From: Alphaproteobacteria bacterium
GTDB taxonomy: Bacteria > Pseudomonadota > Alphaproteobacteria > UBA9219
Assembly (NCBI GenBank): GCA_019233975.1
Contig: JAFALY010000030.1
Location: 127,550 to 191,549, forward strand
Length of the DNA stretch: 64,000 bases
Direction of reading: 5' to 3'
Positions 49,535 to 58,925 of this stretch are shown here, one piece after another. Every line of letters begins with the position of its first letter. Positions within the stretch are counted from its first letter, which is position 1. The notes beneath the pieces were generated by a model. That model had not been told where the DNA came from. It worked only from the letters and a program-made list of their open reading frames with translations, and made no database searches. Made by a program: the position numbers and the translations under genes.

Positions 49535-49550
49535 TAATACATATGTATTA
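49535..49550. promoter_or_regulatory. 16-bp perfect palindrome in divergent che/receptor region
   Basis: TAATACATATGTATTA is a perfect palindrome, with a related half ATACATATTA at 49508-49517. It lies 40-75 bases before the plus-strand receptor and about 108 bases upstream of the STAS-che operon, where a shared operator could control both. The region is AT-rich, so chance is not excluded. Confidence 0.4.
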
Positions 49551-49588
49551 TACCTAATTCTTAACTTAGCCACGTCGCGCGCCTGCAC

Positions 49589-51322
49589 ATGCTTCATGAT
49601 CGGCTTCATATGACCCTGTCGCAAAAATTTACCGCAATAACGGTTATGACACTGGTTATCAGTTTGATTTTCTTTCTGTGTGATGCGTGGCATTCGCACG
49701 TACAAGAAAGCAAATTCAAGAACCTTACGGATATGTATAACGAGCACACAACCCTGCTTTATCAATTCGGGCAGAATGCCAAAGATTACCAGCACAGCCT
49801 GAACCAGGTTGTAACATCCCTGCAAAACCCGAGCGCCGACGAAGAAACGACACAACGCGCAGTGGAGGCCATCCGCAATGCTCAACAACTTAACCACGTT
49901 ATGTTGGAACAAGCGGTTGCACTGAATGTCTTTGCGGACAAGAACGGTGTCATACGCCGTTTACAGGAATCCGATAAGGCACTGGCGACATTAAACACGG
50001 CAACACAGCCCCCTGAAGTCGGCGCGGGGCAATGGCTGGACATATTGCGGACCCAGTCAGGCAATATGGGGGATATTATCAGTATTGTCACCGATACCAG
50101 CACAAAAATTCACAGCAACATCAATGATGCAATTGCGAATATCTTTCAAGCGGAAACCTATTTTACAAAGGCCACCATTGCCGTACTGGCCGCCACACTG
50201 TTGGCGCTGATTGCCTTGTTCTACGCAGCGCGACGCCACGCCATCACGCCCATTGAGAAAATTATCGAACAGCTGGACCACAATCATTCTGAGCGTGACA
50301 TCCACCTTTCCCCTTATGATGCACGGCAGGATGAAATCGGCATTCTGGCACGCGCGATTGTAACATTTCACAAACACTATATGGACGCGACCGATGCGGT
50401 GATTAAAGCCAAGGAGGAGGAAACACACACGGAAACCAACAAGCGCATTGTTGCGATACAACTGGAAGATGCGCTGGAATTTGAGATCAACAAGCAAGTC
50501 GGCACGCTGCAGGAAGCCTGCAAAGTATTGAACAACAACGCCACATTGCTACAAAGCCAATCAGCACAAATTGCCGACAGTTCCAGCGATGCGAAGATGC
50601 TGACCCGGGAAATGCAGGATGCTGTTATGGCGATCAAGGCCAGCACGGACAATATTTCCAGCACCATTGGCGTCGTGTTGCACGACACCAGACAATCCAC
50701 CGATATTACACATAAGGCCGTTTCAGAGTCGCACGTGCTACGCGACCGCATGAACGTACTGACAGAAGCGACCCAGCAGATCAGTAGCAGCCTGACCGTT
50801 ATTCACAAAATCGCGGCACAAACACGTATGCTGGCATTGAATGCGACGATTGAAGCCGCGCGCGCCGGTGATTTTGGCCGCAGCTTTGCCGTCGTCGCGC
50901 AAGAAGTGCGCGTCCTGTCGGGGCAGACTGAAAAAGCCGCCTACGATATATCCACCCATATTCAGAATATTCAGGGACAAACCGGTCAGGCGTTGGAGGA
51001 AGTCAAAACGATCACGGATGTCATTGCTGAAATAGACAAAGCTTTGGAGCATGTTCTGAGCTCGATGACCATACAGGAAAACAGCACACACGAGATTGTG
51101 GAAAACACCGGTCGCGCCGTTGAGTGCATTACCGAGGTGACAGGCAGCATTGCAAAAATTGGTGACTCCACCCGGTCGGCAGAGAAAGAAGCCAACGAAG
51201 TCGCAAACTCTGCACAAACGGTAACGACACACGTCGACACCATGCGTGGCGCGATACAACAGGTCCTTCAGAACCAGAATAAGAGTGTCGAGGAAAGCAG
51301 CGGTGACGTGGACCTTTTTTAA
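49589..51322 (+). CDS. Membrane methyl-accepting chemotaxis protein
   Basis: Transmembrane chemoreceptor of 577 residues. TM1 about 14-33 and TM2 about 193-214 enclose a roughly 160-residue, helical periplasmic sensor domain. A HAMP segment follows (ITPIEKIIEQLDH), then a signalling domain with [20 protein letters not shown]-type hairpin (here [17 protein letters not shown]). It ends SSGDVDLF, like the soluble receptor-like protein and CheD. The ATG at 49589 is used; a Met at 49610 (MTLSQKF) fits receptor N-termini equally well and neither has a strong ribosome site. It is divergent from the che operon. Ligand unknown. Confidence 0.88.
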   Translation: MLHDRLHMTLSQKFTAITVMTLVISLIFFLCDAWHSHVQESKFKNLTDMYNEHTTLLYQFGQNAKDYQHSLNQVVTSLQNPSADEETTQRAVEAIRNAQQLNHVMLEQAVALNVFADKNGVIRRLQESDKALATLNTATQPPEVGAGQWLDILRTQSGNMGDIISIVTDTSTKIHSNINDAIANIFQAETYFTKATIAVLAATLLALIALFYAARRHAITPIEKIIEQLDHNHSERDIHLSPYDARQDEIGILARAIVTFHKHYMDATDAVIKAKEEETHTETNKRIVAIQLEDALEFEINKQVGTLQEACKVLNNNATLLQSQSAQIADSSSDAKMLTREMQDAVMAIKASTDNISSTIGVVLHDTRQSTDITHKAVSESHVLRDRMNVLTEATQQISSSLTVIHKIAAQTRMLALNATIEAARAGDFGRSFAVVAQEVRVLSGQTEKAAYDISTHIQNIQGQTGQALEEVKTITDVIAEIDKALEHVLSSMTIQENSTHEIVENTGRAVECITEVTGSIAKIGDSTRSAEKEANEVANSAQTVTTHVDTMRGAIQQVLQNQNKSVEESSGDVDLF

Positions 51323-51441
51323 TAAATGATATTTTGTAAACCATTGTAATCATTATATATTGTAAAAGAAACTATTAATATATTTTAGTTTCATGTATAA
51401 AGACCGCGGATCATTTTAACAAGAGAATATAAGGTAGTTTT

Positions 51442-52668
51442 TTGAGTTATCCGCATCGATACCCGGTTATTAATTTACGCGAAGAAGCCTCCAGTGAAAT
51501 TGCAGGACGACGTCCGCGTAAAGTCGTCGCCATGCGTCATGCGACGAGAACGGAAGTGGCAACGGCGGTATGCTGGACAGGCAGCGTTGTCTGTGTTGCC
51601 CTGATAGCGGCCAAGGCCATCAGCGACCATATGCCTGCCGGACATATCCCCCACGGCCATGTTGTGCAACATGATATTCTGAGCGATGTGCCTTTAATCG
51701 CCTCGACGGACAGTCCGCCGACCGTCACCGTGCGGGCGCATCCACCCGCCTACTCGCAGGAAGATATCGAAACAGCGCGTGATATTTTACACCATCGCCT
51801 GACGCCTGCCGAAGCGGCCATTTATGCCGACATTAAACGCATTACGCATGATGAATCCCTCGTGCGTGATTTGGTCTCGGTGTACAACATAACGGGCGTG
51901 CCGATCGAAGACATGCTGGCCGTTATTATTGCCGAGACGAGCGGCCGACATTCCAAATTCGATAACGGCGCCGCGCAATCGGCGATGCAGGTAACAGAAT
52001 TGGCTATGCCCGGTCTTCTGGGTCACTATGGCCACAAGGTTGCCGGCCAGATGGCCGCCTATGCCGACAGGATAAAAGACGAAACGCAAGCCCGCCATAT
52101 GCGCGCCGTAGCCGAAGAGCTACGCACCGTTGCAGCCCATACGCATTCAACCGACGGTTTACATTATACCGTTGCGCCCGCCTTCAAAACCCGTGCGCAA
52201 GCCCTGCATAAAAACTGGATGGTTGTCATGGCCTTGCAGGCAACCAGCAACCAGCACGACGTTGACGGCTTTATTGACCGCCATCCCGATTGTCACCAGC
52301 TATTTGGCAACAATGTGGGGCGCGTTATCAATTACCTGGGTATGGGTGCGGCGGAAAAACTGCTGATCGCCCACCGTCATAACCCGCATGCCCCAGTGAC
52401 GCATGAGGTTATGGCCCCGGATGTCGCAGACCGTAACCATGCCTACACCGTTGTGACCAAGACTGTTGTCCAACACCATCATGGTCGCGTGATTAAACAC
52501 ACGGTACAGGTAAAACAATACTACACCGTGCATGAAATGGTTGAGCGGCAGATTAAACCCTATGCCCGCGCGATGGAAGCCATTGAGATGAGCATCGAAC
52601 GCATTAAAGCCGAGCATGTTCTGGCTGCCACGCAGCACAAGAAACCCCTGCTGCATTTCGGCAGATAA
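51442..52668 (+). CDS. Membrane-anchored, lytic-transglycosylase-like protein
   Basis: A 408-residue protein with one N-terminal membrane segment (about residues 38-58: ATAVCWTGSVVCVALIAA). The middle has a lysozyme-like SLT fold signal: VPIEDMLAVIIAETSGRHS then FDNGAAQSAMQVTE, in which the Glu of AET would be the catalytic residue. The C-terminal part (about 330-400) is rich in His and positive charge. The start is TTG after AAGG; a Met at residue 31 is possible. The family similarity is weak. It sits between two chemoreceptors, so cell-wall remodelling for a motility or chemosensory structure is possible but is inference. Confidence 0.6.
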   Translation: MSYPHRYPVINLREEASSEIAGRRPRKVVAMRHATRTEVATAVCWTGSVVCVALIAAKAISDHMPAGHIPHGHVVQHDILSDVPLIASTDSPPTVTVRAHPPAYSQEDIETARDILHHRLTPAEAAIYADIKRITHDESLVRDLVSVYNITGVPIEDMLAVIIAETSGRHSKFDNGAAQSAMQVTELAMPGLLGHYGHKVAGQMAAYADRIKDETQARHMRAVAEELRTVAAHTHSTDGLHYTVAPAFKTRAQALHKNWMVVMALQATSNQHDVDGFIDRHPDCHQLFGNNVGRVINYLGMGAAEKLLIAHRHNPHAPVTHEVMAPDVADRNHAYTVVTKTVVQHHHGRVIKHTVQVKQYYTVHEMVERQIKPYARAMEAIEMSIERIKAEHVLAATQHKKPLLHFGR

Positions 52669-52698
52669 TCCCCCAAGCCCATAAGGCGCGGTCAATCC

Positions 52699-54633
52699 TT
52701 ACGACGCCCTGAGCGCCGCGAGGAAATTCTGCATTTCTTTACGCAGGTTTTCGGCCATCTTGGACAATTCCTGTGAAACCGTCAAAACCGCATCAGAGAC
52801 CTTGCCCGTCTGACCGGCAGCATCGGCAACACCGGCAATATTGCTCGAGATCTCAATCGTTCCCTGCGCCGCATTGTGAACATTGCTCGATATTTCTGTC
52901 GTGACGGAAATCTGTTCCTGCACCGCAGAAGCAACGGCGGTTGAGACACTGCTGATCGCGCCGATAGAAGTCGATATGCCCTTAATAGCGCCGACAGTTT
53001 CACCAGTGGCGGTCTGAATGCCTCCAATTTGCGCGGCAATTTCCTCTGTTGCCTTGGCCGTCTGGTTCGCGAGTGATTTAACCTCGCTCGCCACAACGGC
53101 GAAACCTTTACCGGCATCGCCCGCGCGCGCGGCTTCGATGGTCGCGTTCAGCGCCAGCAGGTTTGTCTGTCCCGCGATTTGCTGAATAAGTTCGACGACC
53201 GAACCGATTTTCTCGGCACCGCGAGAAAGGCCATCAACAATGACACCCGCCTTTTCCGCCTCACGCACGGCTTCACCTGCCATATGCGATGCCTTGGTGA
53301 CCTGCTGGCCGATTTCGTTGCTGGAGGCGGTCAATTCCTCAGTGGCGCCGGCAACAGCCTGTATATTCACGGATGCCCGCTGCGTCACGTCTACAACCGT
53401 GGCGCTTTGCTGCTGGGTTTCCTGCGCCGCCGCCGCCATGGTTGCGGCACTGGACTGCAATTCTGTTGCCGACGACGCCACCATATCCACAATACCGCCG
53501 ACATTGGCTTCCAGCTTCTGCGCGAGATCCTGCATGTCTTGACGGCGCCGCTTTTCCGCTTCCTCTTTCTGGCGGCTAATTTGCGCTTCAAGTTCACGTG
53601 CCTTGATCAGGCCGCTTTGCAAGGCCTCAAAGGCGCGCATCATGCGCCCGATTTCATCGCTGCGGTCATCACGTTCGACGCTGGCATCCAGCTTACCGTT
53701 AGCGACTTCTTCCATCGCCTTCGTGATCCCCTGCACCGGCTTGGTTGTCGACCGCATGACAAGGAAGGCAACCAGAAGTCCAATCGCGGTAAAGATGAAA
53801 CAGATAATCAGGCGATTGATGACGACACCATGAAACCCGTCGATACGCGCATCCAAAAGACGTTCCATTTCAGCGTCAAGAACCGGAAACGTCGAAGCAA
53901 CCGCCGCCTCGGCCAGCGGGGCAGCTGCCAGGGTGGACTCATAATTATCGGCGCTGGCGGCGCTCAACAACTTATCAAGCACCTTATTCAGGTCAGACGT
54001 GGCACTGCCAATATGTTTTTCCAACGCACCATCAGCATTGGCCTTAACAGCCTTTGTATAGTCCGTCTTTAAAGCGGCAGCAGCCGTAGCTAACCCATCA
54101 CGGGCCACGGCAAAAGCCTGCAAAGCCTCAGGCGTTTTATCGCCCTTGAGTTTCTGTGCAGCGGCAAACAGATCCTTGTTCTTTTGCAAAATCAGCTCGC
54201 CTTGATTGGCAATCATATCACCGACAAAATAAGAGTCCGGGTCAGGATCCAACGTAATGTTGGAGTTGTCAGCCGCAAGGCTGATTAAATCCGATAACTT
54301 CCCTGCGGCAGTTGTAGCGGATGATGTCAACGCGGTGGAAGCCTCCTGCGCCTGCGTTGCCAGCCCCAGCGTGCCGCTATCATTCTTTTCAGCTTCGGTG
54401 ATGGATGCAGCCGCAGACTTGGCCGCGGCAGCATCTACGCTGACGCTACTGGCGGCCACAAGTCCCTTTTGCGCAGCTTCCAGATAATGAACGCCACGAA
54501 TTTCGTGTTTGGCGAAATTAATCAGCCCGTCTTTCTCGATCACCAGAAAATACGCCATAACAACAACAGGCACAAACAGCAGGACATTGGCCACGATCAA
54601 TTTGTGTGCAAGAGAAAGGTCTTTTGCTCTCAT
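52699..54633 (-). CDS. Membrane methyl-accepting chemotaxis protein
   Basis: Transmembrane chemoreceptor of 644 residues. TM1 about 11-30 and TM2 about 276-296 enclose a large Ala-rich, helical periplasmic sensor (about 31-275). HAMP follows ([20 protein letters not shown]), then a coiled coil with EAEKRRRQD, and the receptor tip [20 protein letters not shown]. It ends FLAALRAS without a CheR-binding pentapeptide. GGGTGA precedes the ATG. It is convergent with the transglycosylase-like gene. Ligand unknown. Confidence 0.92.
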   Translation of the reverse strand: MRAKDLSLAHKLIVANVLLFVPVVVMAYFLVIEKDGLINFAKHEIRGVHYLEAAQKGLVAASSVSVDAAAAKSAAASITEAEKNDSGTLGLATQAQEASTALTSSATTAAGKLSDLISLAADNSNITLDPDPDSYFVGDMIANQGELILQKNKDLFAAAQKLKGDKTPEALQAFAVARDGLATAAAALKTDYTKAVKANADGALEKHIGSATSDLNKVLDKLLSAASADNYESTLAAAPLAEAAVASTFPVLDAEMERLLDARIDGFHGVVINRLIICFIFTAIGLLVAFLVMRSTTKPVQGITKAMEEVANGKLDASVERDDRSDEIGRMMRAFEALQSGLIKARELEAQISRQKEEAEKRRRQDMQDLAQKLEANVGGIVDMVASSATELQSSAATMAAAAQETQQQSATVVDVTQRASVNIQAVAGATEELTASSNEIGQQVTKASHMAGEAVREAEKAGVIVDGLSRGAEKIGSVVELIQQIAGQTNLLALNATIEAARAGDAGKGFAVVASEVKSLANQTAKATEEIAAQIGGIQTATGETVGAIKGISTSIGAISSVSTAVASAVQEQISVTTEISSNVHNAAQGTIEISSNIAGVADAAGQTGKVSDAVLTVSQELSKMAENLRKEMQNFLAALRAS

Positions 54634-54890
54634 AAGTCACCCGTTGTTTTTTGTTGATGATGGCGCGCGCTTACGGATCGGACTTATTTGGTCCCGTTTA
54701 GACCGATAGCACAAAAAAGATTAACAATATCTATATGCGCCACACGGCAAAATGACGGGCATTTGCTCTTCTTTGAATAGCACACGGCTGTGGTTTGCAC
54801 ACCTATTGGCGCAATAAATTCAGCCTGTTATGGCAAGTGCGGGGATAAAAGCTGCATCAAGAGTGCCGGTAACAATCGACATCGCTAAGA

Positions 54891-54967
54891 TGGTCGGAGA
54901 GAGAGGATTCGAACCTCCGGCCCCTGCCTCCCGAAGGCAGTGCTCTACCAGGCTGAGCTACTCTCCG
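54891..54967 (-). tRNA. tRNA-Pro (anticodon CGG)
   Basis: A 77-base cloverleaf read on the minus strand: acceptor CGGAGAG pairs with CTCTCCG, D arm GCTCAGCCTGGTAGAGC, anticodon stem CTGCC/GGCAG with loop TTCGGGA (anticodon CGG), T arm GGTTCGAATCC, and an encoded 3' CCA. It decodes CCG proline codons. Nothing suggests an integrated element at its 3' end. Confidence 0.96.
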
Positions 54968-55050
54968 AGCCGTGAAGAGCGGTGTTTATAGCCGCTTGGG
55001 CAGGCGCATGCAATAATTAATAAAACCGCCACCGGATGCCAAAAACAGGC

Positions 55051-56073
55051 TTAAAATTCGCGCTCCACTGTAAAATCAATGATATCCAGCAGGGCCTGCC
55101 GTACGGGGCTGTCCGGGAACAGACCCAACGCGTCACGCGCAATGGCGCCGTAATGGCGGGCGCGATCAATTGCGTCACGCAGGGTGTTATAACGGCGGAT
55201 GAGGTCCTGCGCATGCGGCAGGTCGCCATCCCTGTAATCGGCTTCATCCAGAACGCGGCGCCAGAAACTGCGTTCCGCCTCATTACCGCGATGAATGGCC
55301 AGAATAACCGGCAGGGTCATTTTACCTTCGCGCAAATCATCACCCACGGTTTTACCAAGGCGTTCCTGTACGGCGGCGTAATCCAGAACATCGTCCACAA
55401 TCTGGAACGCGATGCCGAGATTGAGGCCATAGGTGCGCAGCGCTTCTTCTTCCGCCTGCGGACGTCCGGCGACAACGGCGCCGATACGGCACGCCGCGGC
55501 AAAAAGCTCAGCCGTCTTGGCGCGCACAACTTCAAGATAGGCTTGTTCGCTGGTCGCGCTGTTATGCGCGGTCGAAAGCTGTAGCACTTCACCTTCCGCA
55601 ATCACCGCCGACGCATTGGACAGTATACGCAGCACATCAATGGAGCCGTCCTCCACCATCAATTCAAAAGCGCGGCTGAACAGAAAGTCACCAACCAGAA
55701 CGCTGGCTTCGTTACCGAACAAAGCATTGGCCGAGGGACCGCCACGACGCAGATCGGACGCGTCCACCACATCATCATGCAACAGGGTCGCGGTATGAAT
55801 GAACTCAACACACGCGGCCAGCTTCAGATGGCGTTGTCCGTCATAACCGCACAGTTTGGATGCAGCCAGCGTCAAAATGGGGCGCAGGCGTTTGCCGCCC
55901 GCCGCGATGATGTGACCCGCCAGTTGCGGGATCAGCGGCACACGGCTTTCCATACGGCGGATAATCAGCTGGTTGACAGCGCGCACATCATCGGCCACCA
56001 GTCCGGTCAGGACTTCAAGTGCGCGATCGGCCGATTTGCGGCGTGACTGTTCAAGCGGAATAATGGTAGCCAT
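55051..56073 (-). CDS. ispB: Long-chain polyprenyl (octa/decaprenyl) diphosphate synthase
   Basis: Makes the side chain of ubiquinone. The first aspartate motif DDVVDASDLRRGG is the long-chain type, and the second is IVDDVLDYAA; GGKRLRPILTL precedes them. 340 residues from MATIIPLEQ; the frame is open 19 codons further upstream and overlaps the divergent methyltransferase. It complements the short-chain IspA at the other end of the window. The exact chain length cannot be read. Confidence 0.93.
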   Translation of the reverse strand: MATIIPLEQSRRKSADRALEVLTGLVADDVRAVNQLIIRRMESRVPLIPQLAGHIIAAGGKRLRPILTLAASKLCGYDGQRHLKLAACVEFIHTATLLHDDVVDASDLRRGGPSANALFGNEASVLVGDFLFSRAFELMVEDGSIDVLRILSNASAVIAEGEVLQLSTAHNSATSEQAYLEVVRAKTAELFAAACRIGAVVAGRPQAEEEALRTYGLNLGIAFQIVDDVLDYAAVQERLGKTVGDDLREGKMTLPVILAIHRGNEAERSFWRRVLDEADYRDGDLPHAQDLIRRYNTLRDAIDRARHYGAIARDALGLFPDSPVRQALLDIIDFTVEREF

Positions 56074-56114
56074 AGAATAACCCGTTTCATTCGTACGGCC
56101 GGAGTATAGCCAGT

Positions 56115-56855
56115 TTGCAACAAGACACAACTCAAGACGGACTGTTAAATAAACGCGTTACAGTGGAACAACCCACGAAGGGTTTTCGCATTGCAATCGA
56201 CACAATTTTTCTGGCCGCTGCCGTTCCGGCAAGGGCGGGGCAACGCGTTCTGGATATGGGTTGCGGCGTGGGCGGTGCCCTTCTGTGCCTTGCCGCGCGC
56301 GTACCCGGCCTTTCTATCGACGGCATTGAGGTTCAACCGGAGCTCGCGCAGTTATGCCAAAGTAACATTCTACGCAATCAGGGCGGCGACTGTCTGCGCG
56401 TCATCGAACATGATGTGCTGACCTATACGCCCCCACACCCGTATGACCATGTCATGATGAACCCGCCCTATCACGACGCCGCACGGCATGATGGGCCGGA
56501 TAACCCACAGAAACTACGGGCGCACATGATCGACAATGCCGATATGCAGGCATGGATCGAAAAAGCCGACCAGTTAGCAGGCGACAAGGGCACGATCACC
56601 ATCATACACCGCGCCGACCGGCAGGATGAATTGGTAGAAATGCTATCGCCACGTAGGCCGGATATCAGGATTATTCCCCTGTTACCCAAAGTTGGGGTAG
56701 AACCAAAACGCATCATCATCCGCGCACAAAAAGGGGGGGCGTGTGTGACGATCTGCCAACCGCTTGTGCTCCATCAGGCCGATGGAAAATATACGACAGA
56801 AGCAGACACCGTGCTGCGCGACGTTGCGGCGATTGGTTTTATTGCCACGCTATAG
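56115..56855 (+). CDS. TrmN6-like tRNA/small-molecule SAM methyltransferase
   Basis: Class I methyltransferase of 246 residues. SAM site VLDMGCGVGGALLCLA and the amino-methyltransferase catalytic NPPYHDAA are clear; the overall layout resembles TrmN6 (YfiC), which methylates A37 of tRNA-Val. The start is TTG with GGAG upstream. It is divergent from ispB, a common alphaproteobacterial pair, and its 3' end overlaps ruvX by six bases. The exact substrate is not proved by sequence. Confidence 0.85.
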   Translation: MQQDTTQDGLLNKRVTVEQPTKGFRIAIDTIFLAAAVPARAGQRVLDMGCGVGGALLCLAARVPGLSIDGIEVQPELAQLCQSNILRNQGGDCLRVIEHDVLTYTPPHPYDHVMMNPPYHDAARHDGPDNPQKLRAHMIDNADMQAWIEKADQLAGDKGTITIIHRADRQDELVEMLSPRRPDIRIIPLLPKVGVEPKRIIIRAQKGGACVTICQPLVLHQADGKYTTEADTVLRDVAAIGFIATL

Positions 56856-57341
56856 TCCTTGCCGCATTCCCAGCGCGTCGAGCGCGCCCTGCAGGATATA
56901 CGCGGCGGCGGCCTTGTCGATGACAGCATCACGGCGTTTGCGCGTCATGTCGTCGGCGATCAACATCCGCTCAACCGCCGCGCTGGAAAAACGTTCATCC
57001 CAGAACAGAATGGGTATTGCCGGGTCCGGCAACCCACCGCGTTCGACCAGATTGCGGGCAAAGGCGCGGGCGGACTGCGCCGCCGGCCCCTCTGACCCAT
57101 CCATGTTTTTGGGCAGGCCGATGACAAGGCCGCCTACCTGACGCTCCCGGATGATTTTCACGATGGCCGCCGCGTCATCGGCAAACTTCTTGGCGCGGTT
57201 CAACGACACCAAGGGAGAGGCTACGCGGCGCATAGGGTCGGATACTGCAACCCCGATAACGACCGAGCCGGGGTCGAGCCCCAGCAAAGGGCGGGCGGGC
57301 GGTAACGCGGGGGCAAAGTCGATAAGGGTTAAAACGGCCAT
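56850..57341 (-). CDS. ruvX: Putative pre-16S rRNA nuclease / Holliday junction resolvase-like RuvX
   Basis: RNase H-fold protein of the YqgF family, shown in E. coli to take part in 16S rRNA 5' end processing. The LLGLDPGSVVIGVAVSD motif carries the first catalytic Asp, LVIGLPKNMDGSEGPAA follows, and DERFSSAAVERML holds the conserved Glu. 163 residues from MAVLTLIDF; a GTG five codons earlier is possible. Convergent overlap with the methyltransferase gene. Confidence 0.9.
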   Translation of the reverse strand: MAVLTLIDFAPALPPARPLLGLDPGSVVIGVAVSDPMRRVASPLVSLNRAKKFADDAAAIVKIIRERQVGGLVIGLPKNMDGSEGPAAQSARAFARNLVERGGLPDPAIPILFWDERFSSAAVERMLIADDMTRKRRDAVIDKAAAAYILQGALDALGMRQGL

Positions 57342-57364
57342 GCCCCCACTATCCACACACCGGA

Positions 57365-58903
57365 CTAAAAGGCAAATTCATATTCCAGCTTCCACCTGAC
57401 CGCATGGTCGGGCGTGGCAGGCGTTGAGCCGTACAGGTAGCCGACTTCGTAGCGGATACCCTGCCCGTCAAAGGTATAAACCTTACCGAATATGGCCGGA
57501 CCGATCGCCAGTTGCTGATCCTGAAAACGCGCCTTGCCGTCCGTATTGCCATACAATTCAAAACCGGGTTCGAACAAGTGGTGATAGCGATAGCGGAACT
57601 GGTTGCTGTAGATAAAGCCGGTTGGCGTATCGCCTGCGCCATAATCTTTGTGCACAAGCAGGTTGGTCACGTTACTAAACTTGCCGATATCTTTGCCACC
57701 CAGAACGCCAAAGATGATGTTGTTCGGTCCTGTACGGGCAAAATCCATTTCATAGAACAATGCGGGATCGATCCAATACTCACCCTGCTGCGCCAGCTGG
57801 AACGTGTTTTCAATGTTGAATGATGAATAGCGCAGCTTGTTATCGCCATCGTCACCACCATTGCCGGCAGGGCGTTCAAACTCAGCTTCGAACTCCGCAC
57901 GGTAATAGTCGGTCGGGCTGTAACCAAACGCCAGCGTGCCGTCCTTATCATTACTATTATCCGGGTTTTTGTCATGCGATAGATAACCCTGATGCTCAAA
58001 TTCCGCTTCGCCCTTTTCCACATAGGGGCTGAGCACTTCAAGCGCTTGGGCCTGATGCGCCGACAACAGCCCCACCGCAGCGATGATAACCGCAACCGGT
58101 GTAATCGCCTGACGCGCCACTAGGCGGGTCAGCAGGATGACCAGCGACAGGGTGCACACATAGAACACCAGTTCAATACCGTTCGGTTGCGCGATATAAC
58201 CCGTGAACGCCGATAGCATTTGACCCAAAAATCCCTGGTCAGAGATGATGCCGCTGCTGTCCCACAAACGATTGCCCAGTTCGGGCAATAATCCGGCCTG
58301 TGCCAGAAAATTACCGGCGCGCGCCGCCATGCCCGCCGCAATCAGCACCAGAACAATGTTGGTGAAGGTAAAAACGCGGTTGATCGGCAGTGATACAAAT
58401 CCCCAATACATCAGGGCGCTGACAGCCAGTCCAGCCGCGAGGCCCATTAAACCGCCACCGATCACATTCGTCACGGCGCCCGAAGCCCAAAGCCCCTGCA
58501 GCATCAAAACAACTTCGGATCCTTCACGCATGACCGCCAGAGCAACGATAACGGCCAGCATGGACATGTGCTTTTCGCCATTGCTGATCCCTGCGCATTT
58601 CTGCTGCATCTCGGCAACCATTTCACGGCCATGCTGGCTCATCCACACAACATGCCAGGCGATCAACGCAACGGCTGTAAACAAAATGGCCGCATTCACA
58701 ACCTCCTGACCCACGCCGTCAAACAGGCCGGAGATAGAAGTCGTCAGCAAACCAACGAGCGTCGCGCCAACAACGCCAGCGCCGACACCGGCCCCGACCC
58801 AGAGGCCACGATGGCGAACACCCTGTGTCGCGGCCAGTATGATGGTCACGATCATCGACGCTTCCAGAATTTCACGAAAAACAACAAGAGCAGCTGCAAA
58901 CAT
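57365..58903 (-). CDS. FTR1-family iron permease fused to an outer-membrane-barrel-like domain
   Basis: Residues 1-260 are an FTR1-type permease for iron uptake: multiple helices with two RExxE motifs (REILE at 10-14 and REGSE at 126-130). Residues 260-287 look like a signal peptide (RLVARQ, hydrophobic core, then AQA at 285-287), and residues 288-512 are beta-rich with alternating aromatic residues, ending EYEFAF, the terminal Phe typical of outer-membrane barrels. No stop or frameshift separates the two. The whole frame is 512 residues, much longer than a bare FTR1 (about 270-280). An in-frame GTG at residue 262 could alternatively start a separate secreted protein. It follows the cupredoxin gene by 22 bases. 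Confidence 0.88.
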   Translation of the reverse strand: MFAAALVVFREILEASMIVTIILAATQGVRHRGLWVGAGVGAGVVGATLVGLLTTSISGLFDGVGQEVVNAAILFTAVALIAWHVVWMSQHGREMVAEMQQKCAGISNGEKHMSMLAVIVALAVMREGSEVVLMLQGLWASGAVTNVIGGGLMGLAAGLAVSALMYWGFVSLPINRVFTFTNIVLVLIAAGMAARAGNFLAQAGLLPELGNRLWDSSGIISDQGFLGQMLSAFTGYIAQPNGIELVFYVCTLSLVILLTRLVARQAITPVAVIIAAVGLLSAHQAQALEVLSPYVEKGEAEFEHQGYLSHDKNPDNSNDKDGTLAFGYSPTDYYRAEFEAEFERPAGNGGDDGDNKLRYSSFNIENTFQLAQQGEYWIDPALFYEMDFARTGPNNIIFGVLGGKDIGKFSNVTNLLVHKDYGAGDTPTGFIYSNQFRYRYHHLFEPGFELYGNTDGKARFQDQQLAIGPAIFGKVYTFDGQGIRYEVGYLYGSTPATPDHAVRWKLEYEFAF

Positions 58904-58925
58904 TTCTTAATCCCCAATCTATCAA

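Noticed and set aside
54891-54967. tRNA-Pro as an integration site for a mobile element
   Set aside because: No integrase, direct repeat of the tRNA 3' end or change in composition was seen on either side.
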